A stretch of DNA of 64,000 nucleotides from Pseudomonas oryzagri. Lineage in GTDB: Bacteria; Pseudomonadota; Gammaproteobacteria; Pseudomonadales; Pseudomonadaceae. This document shows positions 10,972 through 22,316 of this stretch, one piece after another. Positions within the stretch are counted from its first letter, which is position 1, and each line of letters starts with the position of its first letter. Where the stretch lies: assembly GCF_020831405.1 (NCBI RefSeq), contig NZ_JAJHPU010000046.1, positions 1 to 64,000 of the forward strand, read 5' to 3'. The position numbers were made by a program, and so were the translations under genes. The notes beneath the pieces are model-generated. The model had not been told where the DNA came from. It ran no database searches and was given only the letters and a program-made list of their open reading frames with translations.

Positions 10972-11003
10972 AGCCCGGCAGCTAGTGCGCTGCCGGGTTG
11001 ATT
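10972..11003 (+). terminator. Hairpin between rpmJ and rpsM
   Basis: agcccggcagc (10972-10982) pairs with gctgccgggtt (10989-10999), with one G-T pair, around a 6-nt loop, followed by an AT-rich stretch. It probably attenuates spc transcription. The last two bases of the descending arm belong to the -35 of the next promoter. Confidence 0.6.
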
Positions 11004-11026
11004 ATTTGTTATTACAGCGTTAATAT
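10998..11026 (+). promoter_or_regulatory. Promoter of the alpha (rpsM-rpoA-rplQ) genes
   Basis: TTGATT (10998-11003) and TAATAT (11021-11026) are 17 bp apart, overlapping the preceding hairpin in the same way as at rpsN/rpsH. The predicted leader to rpsM is about 50 nt. Confidence 0.65.
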
Positions 11027-11083
11027 CCTCGCCCTTTTCTTGGCTTCCGGGGCGCGGATAGCTGTCAATTGGAGTTTTTCTGA

Positions 11084-11440
11084 ATGGCCCGTATTGCAGG
11101 CGTCAACATTCCGGATAACAAACACACTGTTATCTCGCTGACCTACATCTATGGTGTTGGTCGCACTACCGCGCAGAGCATCTGCGCCGCTACCGGTGTC
11201 AATCCGGCCGCGAAAATCAAGGATCTGTCCGACGAGCAGATCGAGCAGCTGCGTGGCGAAGTTGCCAAGCTCACCACCGAGGGTGACCTGCGCCGCGAAA
11301 TCAACATGAACATCAAGCGCCTGATGGACCTCGGCTGCTACCGTGGCCTGCGTCATCGTCGCGGCCTGCCGGTTCATGGTCAGCGCACCAAGACCAACGC
11401 CCGTACCCGCAAGGGTCCGCGCAAGCCGATCCGCAAGTAA
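11084..11440 (+). CDS. rpsM: 30S ribosomal protein S13
   Basis: 118 residues ([19 protein letters not shown]). The helix-two-turn-helix and the basic tail reaching the P site are intact ([20 protein letters not shown]). S13 contacts L5 and tRNA in the subunit bridge. GGAG precedes the ATG. Confidence 0.98.
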   Translation: MARIAGVNIPDNKHTVISLTYIYGVGRTTAQSICAATGVNPAAKIKDLSDEQIEQLRGEVAKLTTEGDLRREINMNIKRLMDLGCYRGLRHRRGLPVHGQRTKTNARTRKGPRKPIRK

Positions 11441-11470
11441 TCGCATCCGCGAATCGACAGGAATATAGTC

Positions 11471-11860
11471 ATGGCAAAACCTGCTGCTCGTCCTCGTAAG
11501 AAAGTCAAAAAGACGGTGGTTGATGGCATCGCCCACATCCACGCGTCCTTCAACAATACCATCGTGACCATCACTGATCGTCAGGGCAACGCGCTGTCCT
11601 GGGCGACCTCCGGTGGTTCCGGTTTCCGCGGCTCGCGTAAGAGCACTCCGTTCGCTGCCCAGGTGGCGGCCGAGCGCGCCGGTCAGGCCGCTCTGGAGTA
11701 CGGCCTGAAGAACCTCGACGTGAACGTCAAGGGTCCGGGTCCGGGTCGTGAGTCCGCTGTGCGTGCCCTGAACGCCTGCGGTTACAAGATTGCCAGCATC
11801 ACCGACGTGACGCCGATCCCGCACAACGGGTGCCGTCCGCCGAAGAAGCGTCGCGTGTAA
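11471..11860 (+). CDS. rpsK: 30S ribosomal protein S11
   Basis: 129 residues, with the signatures [17 protein letters not shown] and [21 protein letters not shown]11 lies in the 30S platform near the anti-Shine-Dalgarno sequence. AGGAATA precedes the start. Confidence 0.98.
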   Translation: MAKPAARPRKKVKKTVVDGIAHIHASFNNTIVTITDRQGNALSWATSGGSGFRGSRKSTPFAAQVAAERAGQAALEYGLKNLDVNVKGPGPGRESAVRALNACGYKIASITDVTPIPHNGCRPPKKRRV

Positions 11861-11876
11861 TAGGAGACAGTGAAGA

Positions 11877-12497
11877 ATGGCTCGTTACATTGGTCCGAAA
11901 TGCAAACTGTCCCGTCGCGAAGGCACTGACCTGTTCCTGAAGAGCGGCGCTCGCGCTCTGGAATCCAAGTGCAACATCGAATCCGCTCCGGGTATCCATG
12001 GCCAGCGCCGTGGTCGTCTGTCCGAATACGGCACCCAGCTGCGTGAGAAGCAGAAGGTTCGCCGCATTTACGGCGTGCTGGAGCGTCAGTTCAGCGGTTA
12101 CTACAAGGAAGCCAGCCGTCGCAAGGGCTCCACTGGCGAGAACCTGCTGCAGCTGCTCGAGTGCCGCCTGGACAACGTAATCTACCGTATGGGCTTTGGC
12201 GCTACTCGTGCCGAGTCCCGTCAGCTGGTTTCGCACAAGGCCATCACCGTCAACGGTCAGACCGTCAACATCCCGTCTTACCAAGTCAAGGCTGGCGACG
12301 TCGTCGCTGTCCGCGAGAAGGCCAAGAACCAGCTGCGTATCGCCCAGGCTCTGGAGCTGTGCGCCCAGCGTGGCCGCGTTGAGTGGGTGGAAGTTGATGC
12401 CGAGAAGAAGTCCGGCGTGTTCAAGAGCGTGCCGGCTCGCAGCGACCTGTCCGCTGACATCAACGAAAACCTGATTGTCGAGCTCTACTCCAAGTAA
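11877..12497 (+). CDS. rpsD: 30S ribosomal protein S4
   Basis: 206 residues, starting [18 protein letters not shown]. The S4 RNA-binding domain is near residues 95-155 ([20 protein letters not shown]). S4 nucleates 30S assembly and in E. coli represses the alpha operon. One Cys near the N-terminus (PKCK) is kept, without a full zinc knuckle. Confidence 0.98.
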   Translation: MARYIGPKCKLSRREGTDLFLKSGARALESKCNIESAPGIHGQRRGRLSEYGTQLREKQKVRRIYGVLERQFSGYYKEASRRKGSTGENLLQLLECRLDNVIYRMGFGATRAESRQLVSHKAITVNGQTVNIPSYQVKAGDVVAVREKAKNQLRIAQALELCAQRGRVEWVEVDAEKKSGVFKSVPARSDLSADINENLIVELYSK

Positions 12498-12519
12498 GAG
12501 CTAGAAAATAGGTGCATCC

Positions 12520-13521
12520 ATGCAGAGTTCGGTAAATGAGTTTCTGACCCCCCGTCATATCGACGTTCAGGTGGTCAGCCCGACCCGCGCCAAGATCACG
12601 CTCGAGCCTCTCGAGCGCGGTTTTGGTCACACCCTGGGCAACGCGCTGCGCCGCATCCTGTTGTCCTCCATGCCTGGCTGCGCAGTGGTTGAGGCTGAAA
12701 TCGATGGCGTGCTCCACGAGTACAGCGCCATCGAAGGTGTTCAGGAAGACGTCATCGAAATCCTGCTCAACCTGAAAGGCCTGGCCATCAAGCTGCACGG
12801 CCGCGATGAAGTGACGCTGACCCTGGCGAAGAAGGGGCCGGGTGCGGTGACCGCTGCCGATATTCAGCTGGATCACGATGTCGAGATCGTCAATGGTGAC
12901 CACGTCATCGCCCACCTGGCGGACAACGGCGCCCTGAACATGCGTCTGAAAGTGGCGCGCGGCCGTGGCTACGAGCCCGCCGACGCCCGCCAGAGCGACG
13001 AGGACGAGAGCCGTTCGATCGGCCGCCTCCAGCTCGACGCCTCGTTCAGCCCGGTCCGCCGTCTGGCTTACGTGGTCGAAAGCGCGCGTGTCGAGCAGCG
13101 TACCAACCTGGACAAGCTGGTACTCGACCTGGAAACCAACGGTACCCTGGATCCCGAAGAGGCCATCCGTCGTGCCGCGACCATCCTGCAGCAGCAGCTG
13201 GCCGCGTTCGTCGACCTCAAGGGTGACAGCGCTCCGGTGGTGGAAGAGCAGGAAGACGAGATCGATCCGATCCTGCTGCGCCCCGTCGACGATCTGGAAC
13301 TGACCGTGCGTTCGGCCAACTGCCTGAAGGCAGAGAACATCTACTACATCGGTGACCTGATTCAGCGCACCGAAGTAGAGCTGCTCAAGACGCCGAACCT
13401 GGGCAAGAAGTCCCTGACCGAGATCAAGGACGTTCTGGCTTCCCGCGGTCTTTCCCTCGGCATGCGCCTCGACAACTGGCCGCCGGCAAGTCTTAAGAAG
13501 GATGACAAGGCGACTGCCTGA
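12520..13521 (+). CDS. rpoA: RNA polymerase alpha subunit
   Basis: 333 residues. The N-terminal assembly domain carries [20 protein letters not shown] (residues 30-50). An acidic linker follows, then the C-terminal domain (about 245-333) with [20 protein letters not shown] and [20 protein letters not shown], which binds UP elements and activators such as ANR. It sits in the alpha operon between rpsD and rplQ. Confidence 0.98.
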   Translation: MQSSVNEFLTPRHIDVQVVSPTRAKITLEPLERGFGHTLGNALRRILLSSMPGCAVVEAEIDGVLHEYSAIEGVQEDVIEILLNLKGLAIKLHGRDEVTLTLAKKGPGAVTAADIQLDHDVEIVNGDHVIAHLADNGALNMRLKVARGRGYEPADARQSDEDESRSIGRLQLDASFSPVRRLAYVVESARVEQRTNLDKLVLDLETNGTLDPEEAIRRAATILQQQLAAFVDLKGDSAPVVEEQEDEIDPILLRPVDDLELTVRSANCLKAENIYYIGDLIQRTEVELLKTPNLGKKSLTEIKDVLASRGLSLGMRLDNWPPASLKKDDKATA

Positions 13522-13566
13522 TCGTCCCTGATAACCGAACTCAAGGTTTGGTAAGGAATTTCAATC

Positions 13567-13956
13567 ATGCGTCATCGTAAAAGTGGCCGTCACCTGAGCC
13601 GCACCAGCGCCCACCGCAATGCCATGTTCCAGAACATGGCGGTGTCGCTGTTCGAACACGAGCTGATCAAGACCACCCTGCCCAAGGCGAAAGAGCTGCG
13701 TCGCGTTGCCGAGCCGCTGATCACCCTGGCCAAGGAAGACAGCGTCGCCAACCGTCGTCTGGCTTTCGACCGCACCCGTTCCAAGGCTGCTGTCGGCAAG
13801 CTGTTCAACGAGCTGGGCAAGCGTTACGCCAACCGTCCGGGCGGCTACCTGCGCATCCTCAAGTGCGGTTTCCGCGCTGGCGACAACGCCCCCATGGCGT
13901 ACGTCGAGCTGGTTGACCGTCCGGTCGCCGGTGCTGTGGAAGCAGCTGCCGAGTAA
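13567..13956 (+). CDS. rplQ: 50S ribosomal protein L17
   Basis: 129 residues opening [21 protein letters not shown]17 lies near the tunnel exit. AAGGAA precedes the ATG. It is the last gene of the ribosomal cluster and is followed by a strong terminator. Confidence 0.98.
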   Translation: MRHRKSGRHLSRTSAHRNAMFQNMAVSLFEHELIKTTLPKAKELRRVAEPLITLAKEDSVANRRLAFDRTRSKAAVGKLFNELGKRYANRPGGYLRILKCGFRAGDNAPMAYVELVDRPVAGAVEAAAE

Positions 13957-13974
13957 GATCGGGTGATTCACAAG

Positions 13975-14002
13975 AAACCGGGCCTAGTGCCCGGTTTTTT
14001 GT
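13975..14002 (+). terminator. Rho-independent terminator after rplQ
   Basis: aaaccgggc (13975-13983) pairs with gcccggttt (13989-13997) around CTAGT, with a run of six T. It closes the ribosomal cluster. Confidence 0.92.
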
Positions 14003-14311
14003 TGCCTGCAGTTTTTCGATAGGACGTCACCAATCGATCGCTTTTGATCGATCAATTCGACGCTTTGCGAGGGCGATATGAGCCTTTCCCTTGCTCGTAG
14101 GTGCCGTCCTACGCGTTGTCGCTGCCGGCCCGCGTGATGCGCTGCCGCTGCAGGCGCCTGGGAGTTGATCGAGGCGCTCGGGCAACGAAAACATTTTTCG
14201 TTCGCGACCTGCGGAAGTTCTCCGAGCGGATCCACGCCCGGAACGCCGCCCGCGTATTCCGTCGTCGCGAGGCGGGACTTCCCACCGCCAGGTGCCTCCC
14301 TGGCGGGTGAG
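14003..14311. other. Intergenic region between rplQ terminator and uvrA end
   Basis: I see no convincing gene here. It holds a perfect 12-bp palindrome TTGATCGATCAA (14044-14055) and, after the uvrA stop on the - strand, a bulged stem made of cccgccagg/cctggcgg without a T-tract. From memory, P. aeruginosa PAO1 has katA and bfrA between rplQ and uvrA; neither is present here. Confidence 0.6.
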
Positions 14312-17167
<2,856 letters not shown>

Positions 17168-17296
17168 TGCAGCCTCGCATGGCGGGCGGAAAAGCCCGGA
17201 GTATACGGCCGCCTTCGGCCGAGCGGCAAAGCGCCGCGCCTGTGCCGGGGCGGGCTGTGCTGTTAGAATTGCGCCCCCGATTTTCGAGGTGTTGTC

Positions 17297-18682
17297 ATGC
17301 ACGATCCGCACTCCGAACGCATGAGTCCGACCGAGCAGCGCGCGGCTGTCGGTCTGGCTTCGGTGTTCGCCTTCCGCATGCTCGGCATGTTCATGGTGCT
17401 GCCGGTGCTGGCGACCTACGGTCAGGACCTGGCCGGCGCCACGCCGCTGCTGATCGGCCTGGCCATCGGCGCCTACGGCCTGACTCAGGCCGTGCTGCAG
17501 ATCCCCTTCGGCGTCGTCTCCGACCGCATCGGCCGCCTGCCGGTGATCTACGTCGGCCTGTTGATCTTCGCCGCCGGTGCGGCGCTGGCGGCGAATGCCG
17601 ACTCCATCTGGGGCGTGATCGCCGGACGCGTGCTGCAGGGCGCCGGGGCCATCTCCGCGGCGGTGATGGCACTGCTTTCCGACCTGACCCGCGAGCAGCA
17701 CCGCACCAAGGCCATGGCGCTGATCGGCATGAGCATCGGCCTGTCGTTCGCCGCCGCCATGGTGATCGGCCCGCTGCTGACCCGCGCCTTCGGTCTCGCC
17801 GGACTGTTCTGGGTCACCGCCGGCATGGCCCTGCTGGGCATCCTGATCATCGCCGTGCTGGTGCCCAAGCCGCAGCACGCCCTGCAGCACCGCGAGTCCG
17901 GTGTGGCGCGTCAGGCATTGTGGCCGACCCTGCGCCATCCCGAATTGCTGCGCTTGGACTTCGGCATCGCCGCGCTGCACGCCATTCTCATGGCCAGCTT
18001 CGTCGCCCTGCCGCTGGCGCTGGTGGAGCGGGGCGGCCTGCCCAAGGAAGAGCACTGGTGGGTCTATCTGGTTGGCCTGCTGGTCGGCTTCTTCGCGATG
18101 ATCCCGTTCATCATCTATGGCGAGCGGCGCCGTCGGATGAAGCGCGTGCTGGTCGGCGCGGTGAGTGTACTGCTGCTCTGCGAGTTGTTCTTCTGGCAGC
18201 TCGGCACCGGGCTGACCGCACTGGTGATCGGCACGCTGGTGTTCTTCACCGCCTTCAACCTGCTGGAAGCCTCGCTGCCGTCGCTGATCAGCAAGATGGC
18301 GCCGGCCGGCGGCAAGGGCACGGCGATGGGCGTGTATTCCACCAGCCAGTTCCTCGGCGCTGCACTGGGCGGCCTGCTTGGCGGCTGGCTGTTCGAGCAG
18401 GGCGGGGTGACCGTGGTGTTCCTCGGCTGTGCGCTGCTCGCTGCCCTCTGGCTGGGGTTTGCTGCTACTATGCGCGAACCGCCGTATGTGACCAGTCTGC
18501 GCCTGTCGCTGTCTCCGGAAGCCCTGCGCGAAGCAGGACTGGTCGAGCGTTTGAAGGCAGTTCCCGGCGTGGCCGATGCTGTCGTGGTGGCCGAGGAGGC
18601 CGCCCTTTATATCAAGCTGGATGCCCAACAAGTGGATCGCACGTCCATCGAGCGCCTGATCAACGCGGCGCCGGCGTGCTGA
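17297..18682 (+). CDS. MFS transporter with C-terminal ferredoxin-like domain (YajR-like)
   Basis: 461 residues. About twelve membrane helices (residues 20-390) include the MFS loop motif [12 protein letters not shown] after helix 2. A soluble tail of about 70 residues (from [20 protein letters not shown]) alternates strands and helices like the C-terminal domain of E. coli YajR. The substrate is unknown; the family includes drug:proton antiporters. It diverges from uvrA over 129 bp, and ssb follows after 16 bp, possibly in one transcript. TAGAAT at 17264-17269 could be a -10. Confidence 0.9.
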   Translation: MHDPHSERMSPTEQRAAVGLASVFAFRMLGMFMVLPVLATYGQDLAGATPLLIGLAIGAYGLTQAVLQIPFGVVSDRIGRLPVIYVGLLIFAAGAALAANADSIWGVIAGRVLQGAGAISAAVMALLSDLTREQHRTKAMALIGMSIGLSFAAAMVIGPLLTRAFGLAGLFWVTAGMALLGILIIAVLVPKPQHALQHRESGVARQALWPTLRHPELLRLDFGIAALHAILMASFVALPLALVERGGLPKEEHWWVYLVGLLVGFFAMIPFIIYGERRRRMKRVLVGAVSVLLLCELFFWQLGTGLTALVIGTLVFFTAFNLLEASLPSLISKMAPAGGKGTAMGVYSTSQFLGAALGGLLGGWLFEQGGVTVVFLGCALLAALWLGFAATMREPPYVTSLRLSLSPEALREAGLVERLKAVPGVADAVVVAEEAALYIKLDAQQVDRTSIERLINAAPAC

Positions 18683-18698
18683 AGCTGAGGAGAGAATC

Positions 18699-19184
18699 AT
18701 GGCCCGTGGGGTTAACAAAGTCATTCTGGTGGGTAACGTCGGTGGCGACCCGGAAACCCGTTACCTGCCCAACGGCAATGCGGTGACCAACATCACCCTG
18801 GCCACCAGCGACAGCTGGAAGGACAAGCAGACCGGCCAGTTGCAGGAGCGCACCGAGTGGCACCGCGTGGTGTTCTTCGGCAAGGTCGCCGAGATCGCCG
18901 GCGAGTACCTGCGCAAGGGCTCCCAGGTCTACGTCGAAGGCCGCCTGCAGACCCGCAAGTGGCAGGACCAGTCCGGTCAGGACCGCTATACCACCGAAAT
19001 CGTCGTGGACATGAACGGCACCATGCAGCTGCTTGGCGGCCGCGGCAATGCCGGCGACGACGCCCCGCGCGCGCCCCGTGCGCCGCGCGAACAGCAGCAG
19101 GCACCGGCGCGTCCGGCCCCGCAGCAGCCGGCCGCCCAGCCGGCGCCGGACTACGACAGCTTCGACGACGACATCCCGTTCTGA
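18699..19184 (+). CDS. ssb: Single-stranded DNA-binding protein
   Basis: 161 residues. The OB fold spans about residues 1-110 ([20 protein letters not shown] at the start). A flexible proline/glutamine-rich linker follows, then the acidic tip DDDIPF that recruits repair and replication proteins. SSB coats single-stranded DNA as a tetramer. GAGGAGAG precedes the ATG. Confidence 0.98.
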   Translation: MARGVNKVILVGNVGGDPETRYLPNGNAVTNITLATSDSWKDKQTGQLQERTEWHRVVFFGKVAEIAGEYLRKGSQVYVEGRLQTRKWQDQSGQDRYTTEIVVDMNGTMQLLGGRGNAGDDAPRAPRAPREQQQAPARPAPQQPAAQPAPDYDSFDDDIPF

Positions 19185-19203
19185 GCCGAGGTAGTCCATC
19201 ACG

Positions 19204-20088
19204 ATGCGCATGCGCCTGATGCTGCTGGGCGGCGGTAATGCCCTTGGACAGGCGCTACTGCGCCAGGGTGCGGAGGAGAACATCGAGTTCCTCGCCCCCG
19301 TGCCCCCGTCGCAAGGCTGGGATCCCGCCAGCCTGACCAGCCTGCTGGACGAGCAGCGTCCGCAGGCGCTGGTCAACCTGGCGTACTACCACGACTGGTT
19401 CCAGGCCGAGCAGGTCGAGGCAGAGCGGCTGTTCGTCCAGGAACGCGCCATCGACCGTCTGGCCGAGCTGTGCCTGCACCACGACGTGATCCTGCTGCAG
19501 CCCTCCAGCTACAAGGTGTTCGACGGCATGCGCACCACCGCCTACAGCGAGAAGGACGATGTCAGTCCGCTCAGCCTGCGCGGACAGGCGCTGTGGCGCT
19601 TCGAGCAGAATGTGCGGGCGAACTGCCCGCGCCATGTCCTGTTGCGCTTCGGCTGGCTGCTCGACGAAAGCACCGACGGACGCCTGGGCCGCCTGCTGCG
19701 GGGGGCCGAGAGCGGCGCACCGCTGTACCTCGCCGATGACCGGCGCGGCAATCCGACCCCCGTGGACGATGCCGCGCGGGTGATCCTCTCGGTGCTCAAG
19801 CAGCTCGACTGCAATGCGCCGCTGTGGGGCACCTATCACTATGGCGGCATCGAGGCGACCACCAGCCTGGCCCTCGGCCAGGCCGCTCTCGCCGAGGCGC
19901 GCCGTCATCGTCAGGAGATCGCCCAGGACGTGACCCCGCAAGCCCACGCCGAACGCCCGGATGCTCCGGACGAGCCGCAGCATGCGGTGCTCGCCTGCAA
20001 GAAGATCCTCAACACCTTCGGCATCAAGCCGCGCTCCTGGCGGGCCGTTCTGCCGGCCTTGCTCGACCGCTACTACCGTCATGGCTGA
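19204..20088 (+). CDS. RmlD-like extended SDR lacking the catalytic Tyr/Lys
   Basis: 294 residues related to dTDP-4-dehydrorhamnose reductase (RmlD) and other sugar-nucleotide SDRs. The N-terminus has LMLLGGGNALGQALL in place of a clean GxxGxxG, and QPSSYKVFDG matches the RmlD DYVFDG strand. Where active SDRs have YGxSK, this protein has SLRGQALWRFE, so the usual Tyr and Lys are missing. It overlaps the next epimerase gene by 8 bp. It may be a non-catalytic partner or bind another ligand; function unknown. Confidence 0.8.
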   Translation: MRMRLMLLGGGNALGQALLRQGAEENIEFLAPVPPSQGWDPASLTSLLDEQRPQALVNLAYYHDWFQAEQVEAERLFVQERAIDRLAELCLHHDVILLQPSSYKVFDGMRTTAYSEKDDVSPLSLRGQALWRFEQNVRANCPRHVLLRFGWLLDESTDGRLGRLLRGAESGAPLYLADDRRGNPTPVDDAARVILSVLKQLDCNAPLWGTYHYGGIEATTSLALGQAALAEARRHRQEIAQDVTPQAHAERPDAPDEPQHAVLACKKILNTFGIKPRSWRAVLPALLDRYYRHG

Positions 20089-21010
20089 GTCGCGCATCCT
20101 GGTGACCGGCGGAGCCGGTTTCATCGGCTCGCATCTGGCCGATGCCTTGCTGGCGCGCGGCCATGCCGTGCGCGTGCTGGACAACCTGTCCAGCGGCCGG
20201 CGCGCCAATCTGGCGCTGGACCATCCGCGTCTGGAGCTGGTGGTGGGCGACGTCGCCGATCCGGCGGTCGTGCGCAGGGCGCTGACCGGCTGTACGGCGG
20301 TGGCCCATCTCGCCGCGGTCGCCTCGGTGCAGGCCTCGGTGGAGGACCCGGTCGCCACCCACCGTAGCAACTTCATCGGCACCCTGAGCCTGTGCGAGGC
20401 CATGCGCGAGCAGGGCGTGCGACGGGTGCTGTTCGCCTCCAGCGCGGCGGTGTACGGACAGAACGGCGAAGGTACGGCCATCGACGAGGACACCATCAAG
20501 GCACCCTTGACCCCCTACGCGGTCGACAAGCTGGCCAGCGAGCATTACCTCGACTTCTATCGCCGCCAGCACGGCCTCGAGCCTGCGGTGTTCCGCTTCT
20601 TCAACATCTTCGGTCCGCGCCAGGATCCGTCCTCGCCGTACTCGGGGGTGATCAGCATCTTCGCCGAGCGGGCCCGCGCCGGTCAGCCGATCACCGTGTT
20701 CGGCGACGGCGAACAGACCCGCGACTTCGTCTACGTCGCCGATCTGGTGGCGCTGCTGGTGCAGGCGCTGGAGGCGCCGCAGGCGGTGGCGGGCGCGTTG
20801 AACGTCGGGCTCGGTCGCGCCACCAGTCTCAACCAGCTGCTGGCGAGCCTCGGCGAGCTGCTCGGTGGTCTGCCGCCGGTGAGTCATGCCCCGGCCCGCG
20901 CGGGCGACATCCGCCACTCGCGGGCGGACAATCGGCGCCTGTTGGCCCACTTCGCCTTCGCCGAACCCACCTCGATCCGCGACGGCCTGGCGCGTCTTCT
21001 AGCCTGCTGA
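20081..21010 (+). CDS. NAD-dependent sugar-nucleotide epimerase/dehydratase (SDR)
   Basis: 309 residues. It has the Rossmann motif GGAGFIGSHLAD at residue 10 and the catalytic Y-x3-K in TPYAVDKLASE near residue 145, with SSAAVYG before it. It is closest to UDP-glucose 4-epimerase-type enzymes; the substrate cannot be told from sequence. The ATG at 20081 lies inside the end of the preceding SDR gene, so the pair is probably co-translated. A bidirectional terminator follows. Confidence 0.9.
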   Translation: MAESRILVTGGAGFIGSHLADALLARGHAVRVLDNLSSGRRANLALDHPRLELVVGDVADPAVVRRALTGCTAVAHLAAVASVQASVEDPVATHRSNFIGTLSLCEAMREQGVRRVLFASSAAVYGQNGEGTAIDEDTIKAPLTPYAVDKLASEHYLDFYRRQHGLEPAVFRFFNIFGPRQDPSSPYSGVISIFAERARAGQPITVFGDGEQTRDFVYVADLVALLVQALEAPQAVAGALNVGLGRATSLNQLLASLGELLGGLPPVSHAPARAGDIRHSRADNRRLLAHFAFAEPTSIRDGLARLLAC

Positions 21011-21065
21011 GCGTCGGCGGAAGAACTTTCCTCCGCGCGGCTCGGGTAACCCCCTCTGAAACGAC

Positions 21066-21090
21066 AAAAGGCACCTTCCGGTGCCTTTTG
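21066..21090. terminator. Bidirectional terminator between the epimerase and ompW
   Basis: aaaaggcacc (21066-21075) and ggtgcctttt (21080-21089) form a perfect 10-bp stem with a TTCC loop. A-rich and T-rich flanks let it serve both convergent genes. Confidence 0.88.
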
Positions 21091-21119
21091 CGTTCCTACC
21101 GCTGGGGTTTGCGGGTCGA

Positions 21120-21806
21120 TCAGAACTTGTAGCCGAGGCCGACCATGTAGACCATCGGGTCGACGTCCACGTCCACTTTGACATCTGCGCCGCCAAAGGA
21201 GGTGGTAGCTTCGGTGTCGATGTCGATGTAGCGCACCTGGGCGTTGAGCAGGACGTTGTCGCTCAGCATGAAGTCCATGCCCACCTGGGCGGCCAGGCCC
21301 CAGGAGTCGTCCACATCCAGGCCGCTGAAGCCTTTGGCTTCGGCCGAGCTGTCCAGCTTGTCGTCGAAGAACCAGGTGTAGTTGATGCCCAGGCCGGCGT
21401 AGGGCTGGAAGGCGGACTGGCTGTCCAGCGGGTAGTAGACCACGCTCAGGGTCGGCGGCAGGTGCTTGAGCTCGCCCAGATCGCCATTCAGGCCGGCGAA
21501 GGGACCGCCGAAGCCTTTGACGCCCACATCATGGGTGAACGGAGTGGCTGCCAGCAGCTCGATACCGACGTTGTTGGTCAGCATGTAGGCGAAGTTCAGG
21601 CCCAGCTGGGTGTCGCTGTCCAGAGTGGCCTTGGTGCCGGGCACGCTGGTGGACAGGGCGCCGACGTAGATATCGCTGCTGTCTTCGTGCGGGTCGACGG
21701 TAATGGCGCCGGCGCGAACGAGAATGTCGCCGGCTTCGAAGGCGTTGGCCATGGGTGCCGCTACGGCCAGAGCCAGCAGGGAAGCGCTGAGAGTTTTGCG
21801 AATCAT
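21120..21806 (-). CDS. oprG: OmpW/OprG-family outer membrane protein
   Basis: 228 residues with a signal peptide (MIRKTLSASLLALAVAAPMA, cleaved around NA-FE) and an 8-stranded barrel ending in aromatic VGLGYKF. OmpW/OprG proteins form small outer-membrane channels for hydrophobic molecules. In P. aeruginosa oprG is induced by ANR under low oxygen, as I remember; the promoter here carries a matching ANR box. The acidic inserts (DVKVDVDVDP) are typical of surface or periplasmic turns. Confidence 0.93.
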   Translation of the reverse strand: MIRKTLSASLLALAVAAPMANAFEAGDILVRAGAITVDPHEDSSDIYVGALSTSVPGTKATLDSDTQLGLNFAYMLTNNVGIELLAATPFTHDVGVKGFGGPFAGLNGDLGELKHLPPTLSVVYYPLDSQSAFQPYAGLGINYTWFFDDKLDSSAEAKGFSGLDVDDSWGLAAQVGMDFMLSDNVLLNAQVRYIDIDTEATTSFGGADVKVDVDVDPMVYMVGLGYKF

Positions 21807-21842
21807 GATGAACTCCGATCAATAAGTATTGGCTTGGGTTGA

Positions 21843-21885
21843 ATATTACCGGGCGCGGTCGCGAATTTTTTTTGATCCAGCTCAA
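21843..21885 (-). promoter_or_regulatory. ANR/FNR-type promoter of ompW
   Basis: The box TTGATCCAGCTCAA (21872-21885) fits the FNR/ANR consensus TTGAT-N4-ATCAA in 9 of 10 positions. On the - strand a TAATAT -10 lies at 21848-21843. The predicted start near 21836 puts the box centre at about -42, the class II activation distance. No -35 box is evident, as expected for such a promoter. Confidence 0.72.
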
Positions 21886-21921
21886 GAGTTGTCAGGCAAA
21901 GGAAAAGGCATGGGCGTTTTG

Positions 21922-21935
21922 TTGACCCAGCGCAA
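21922..21935. promoter_or_regulatory. ANR-box-like sequence, copy 2
   Basis: TTGACCCAGCGCAA shares the CCAG core with the ompW box, whose start is 50 bp away. The right half-site is degenerate. I found no -10 at the class II distance on either strand. Confidence 0.4.
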
Positions 21936-22060
21936 ATGGATATCGCTCTGAAATGCCCATTGCGTCAATGTTTACATATGTAATCAACGACTTATGGAGT
22001 GGCGCGGGAGCTGCGGGAGTTGTCCCGCATGTCCACTTGTAAACTGTGGATATGCGTGCG

Positions 22061-22074
22061 TTGATCCAGCGCAA
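22061..22074. promoter_or_regulatory. ANR-box-like sequence, copy 3
   Basis: TTGATCCAGCGCAA has a perfect left half-site and the shared CCAG core, with a degenerate right half. Confidence 0.4.
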
Positions 22075-22110
22075 CAATAATGGCCAACGCTTTGGACAGC
22101 CGGCACGGCA

Positions 22111-22124
22111 TTGATCCAGGACAA
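22111..22124. promoter_or_regulatory. ANR-box-like sequence, copy 4
   Basis: TTGATCCAGGACAA starts exactly 50 bp after copy 3, the same step as between copies 1 and 2. The right half-site is degenerate. Confidence 0.38.
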
Positions 22125-22316
22125 GGGTTTATATCCACTTGCAGCGTGCGTGTATCGGTGCGCGGATCAGGGTGGAAAAGCGCGGGCCAGGCATCATGAC
22201 CGCACGGTTCTTCGCAGCGGTGTGTCGAGCCACGAGTCGACGCTGATGGTGAGCATCGGCTTGGCGGCGATGCGGGTGCATGGGAGCATGGGCCCAGTCA
22301 CAGAGAGGGTGAAAGG

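Larger units (their letters stand above)
21886..22316. other. Repeat-rich intergenic region upstream of ompW
   Basis: About 430 bp without a convincing gene. It contains three more ANR-box-like sequences (21922-21935, 22061-22074, 22111-22124), a perfect palindrome TTACATATGTAA (21972-21983), the hairpin TGCGGGA-gttg-TCCCGCA (22012-22029) and TCCAC/GTGGA around 22032-22049. It is more AT-rich than its surroundings. Confidence 0.6.

Noticed and set aside
17168-17296. Possible LexA (SOS) box between uvrA and the MFS gene
   Set aside because: CTGTGCCGGGGCGGGCTG contains CTGT but no matching ACAG half. I could not support SOS control.
21872-22124. CRISPR array or simple tandem repeat
   Set aside because: Only a 14-base motif recurs, spacing is uneven (50, 139, 50) and no cas gene is near.
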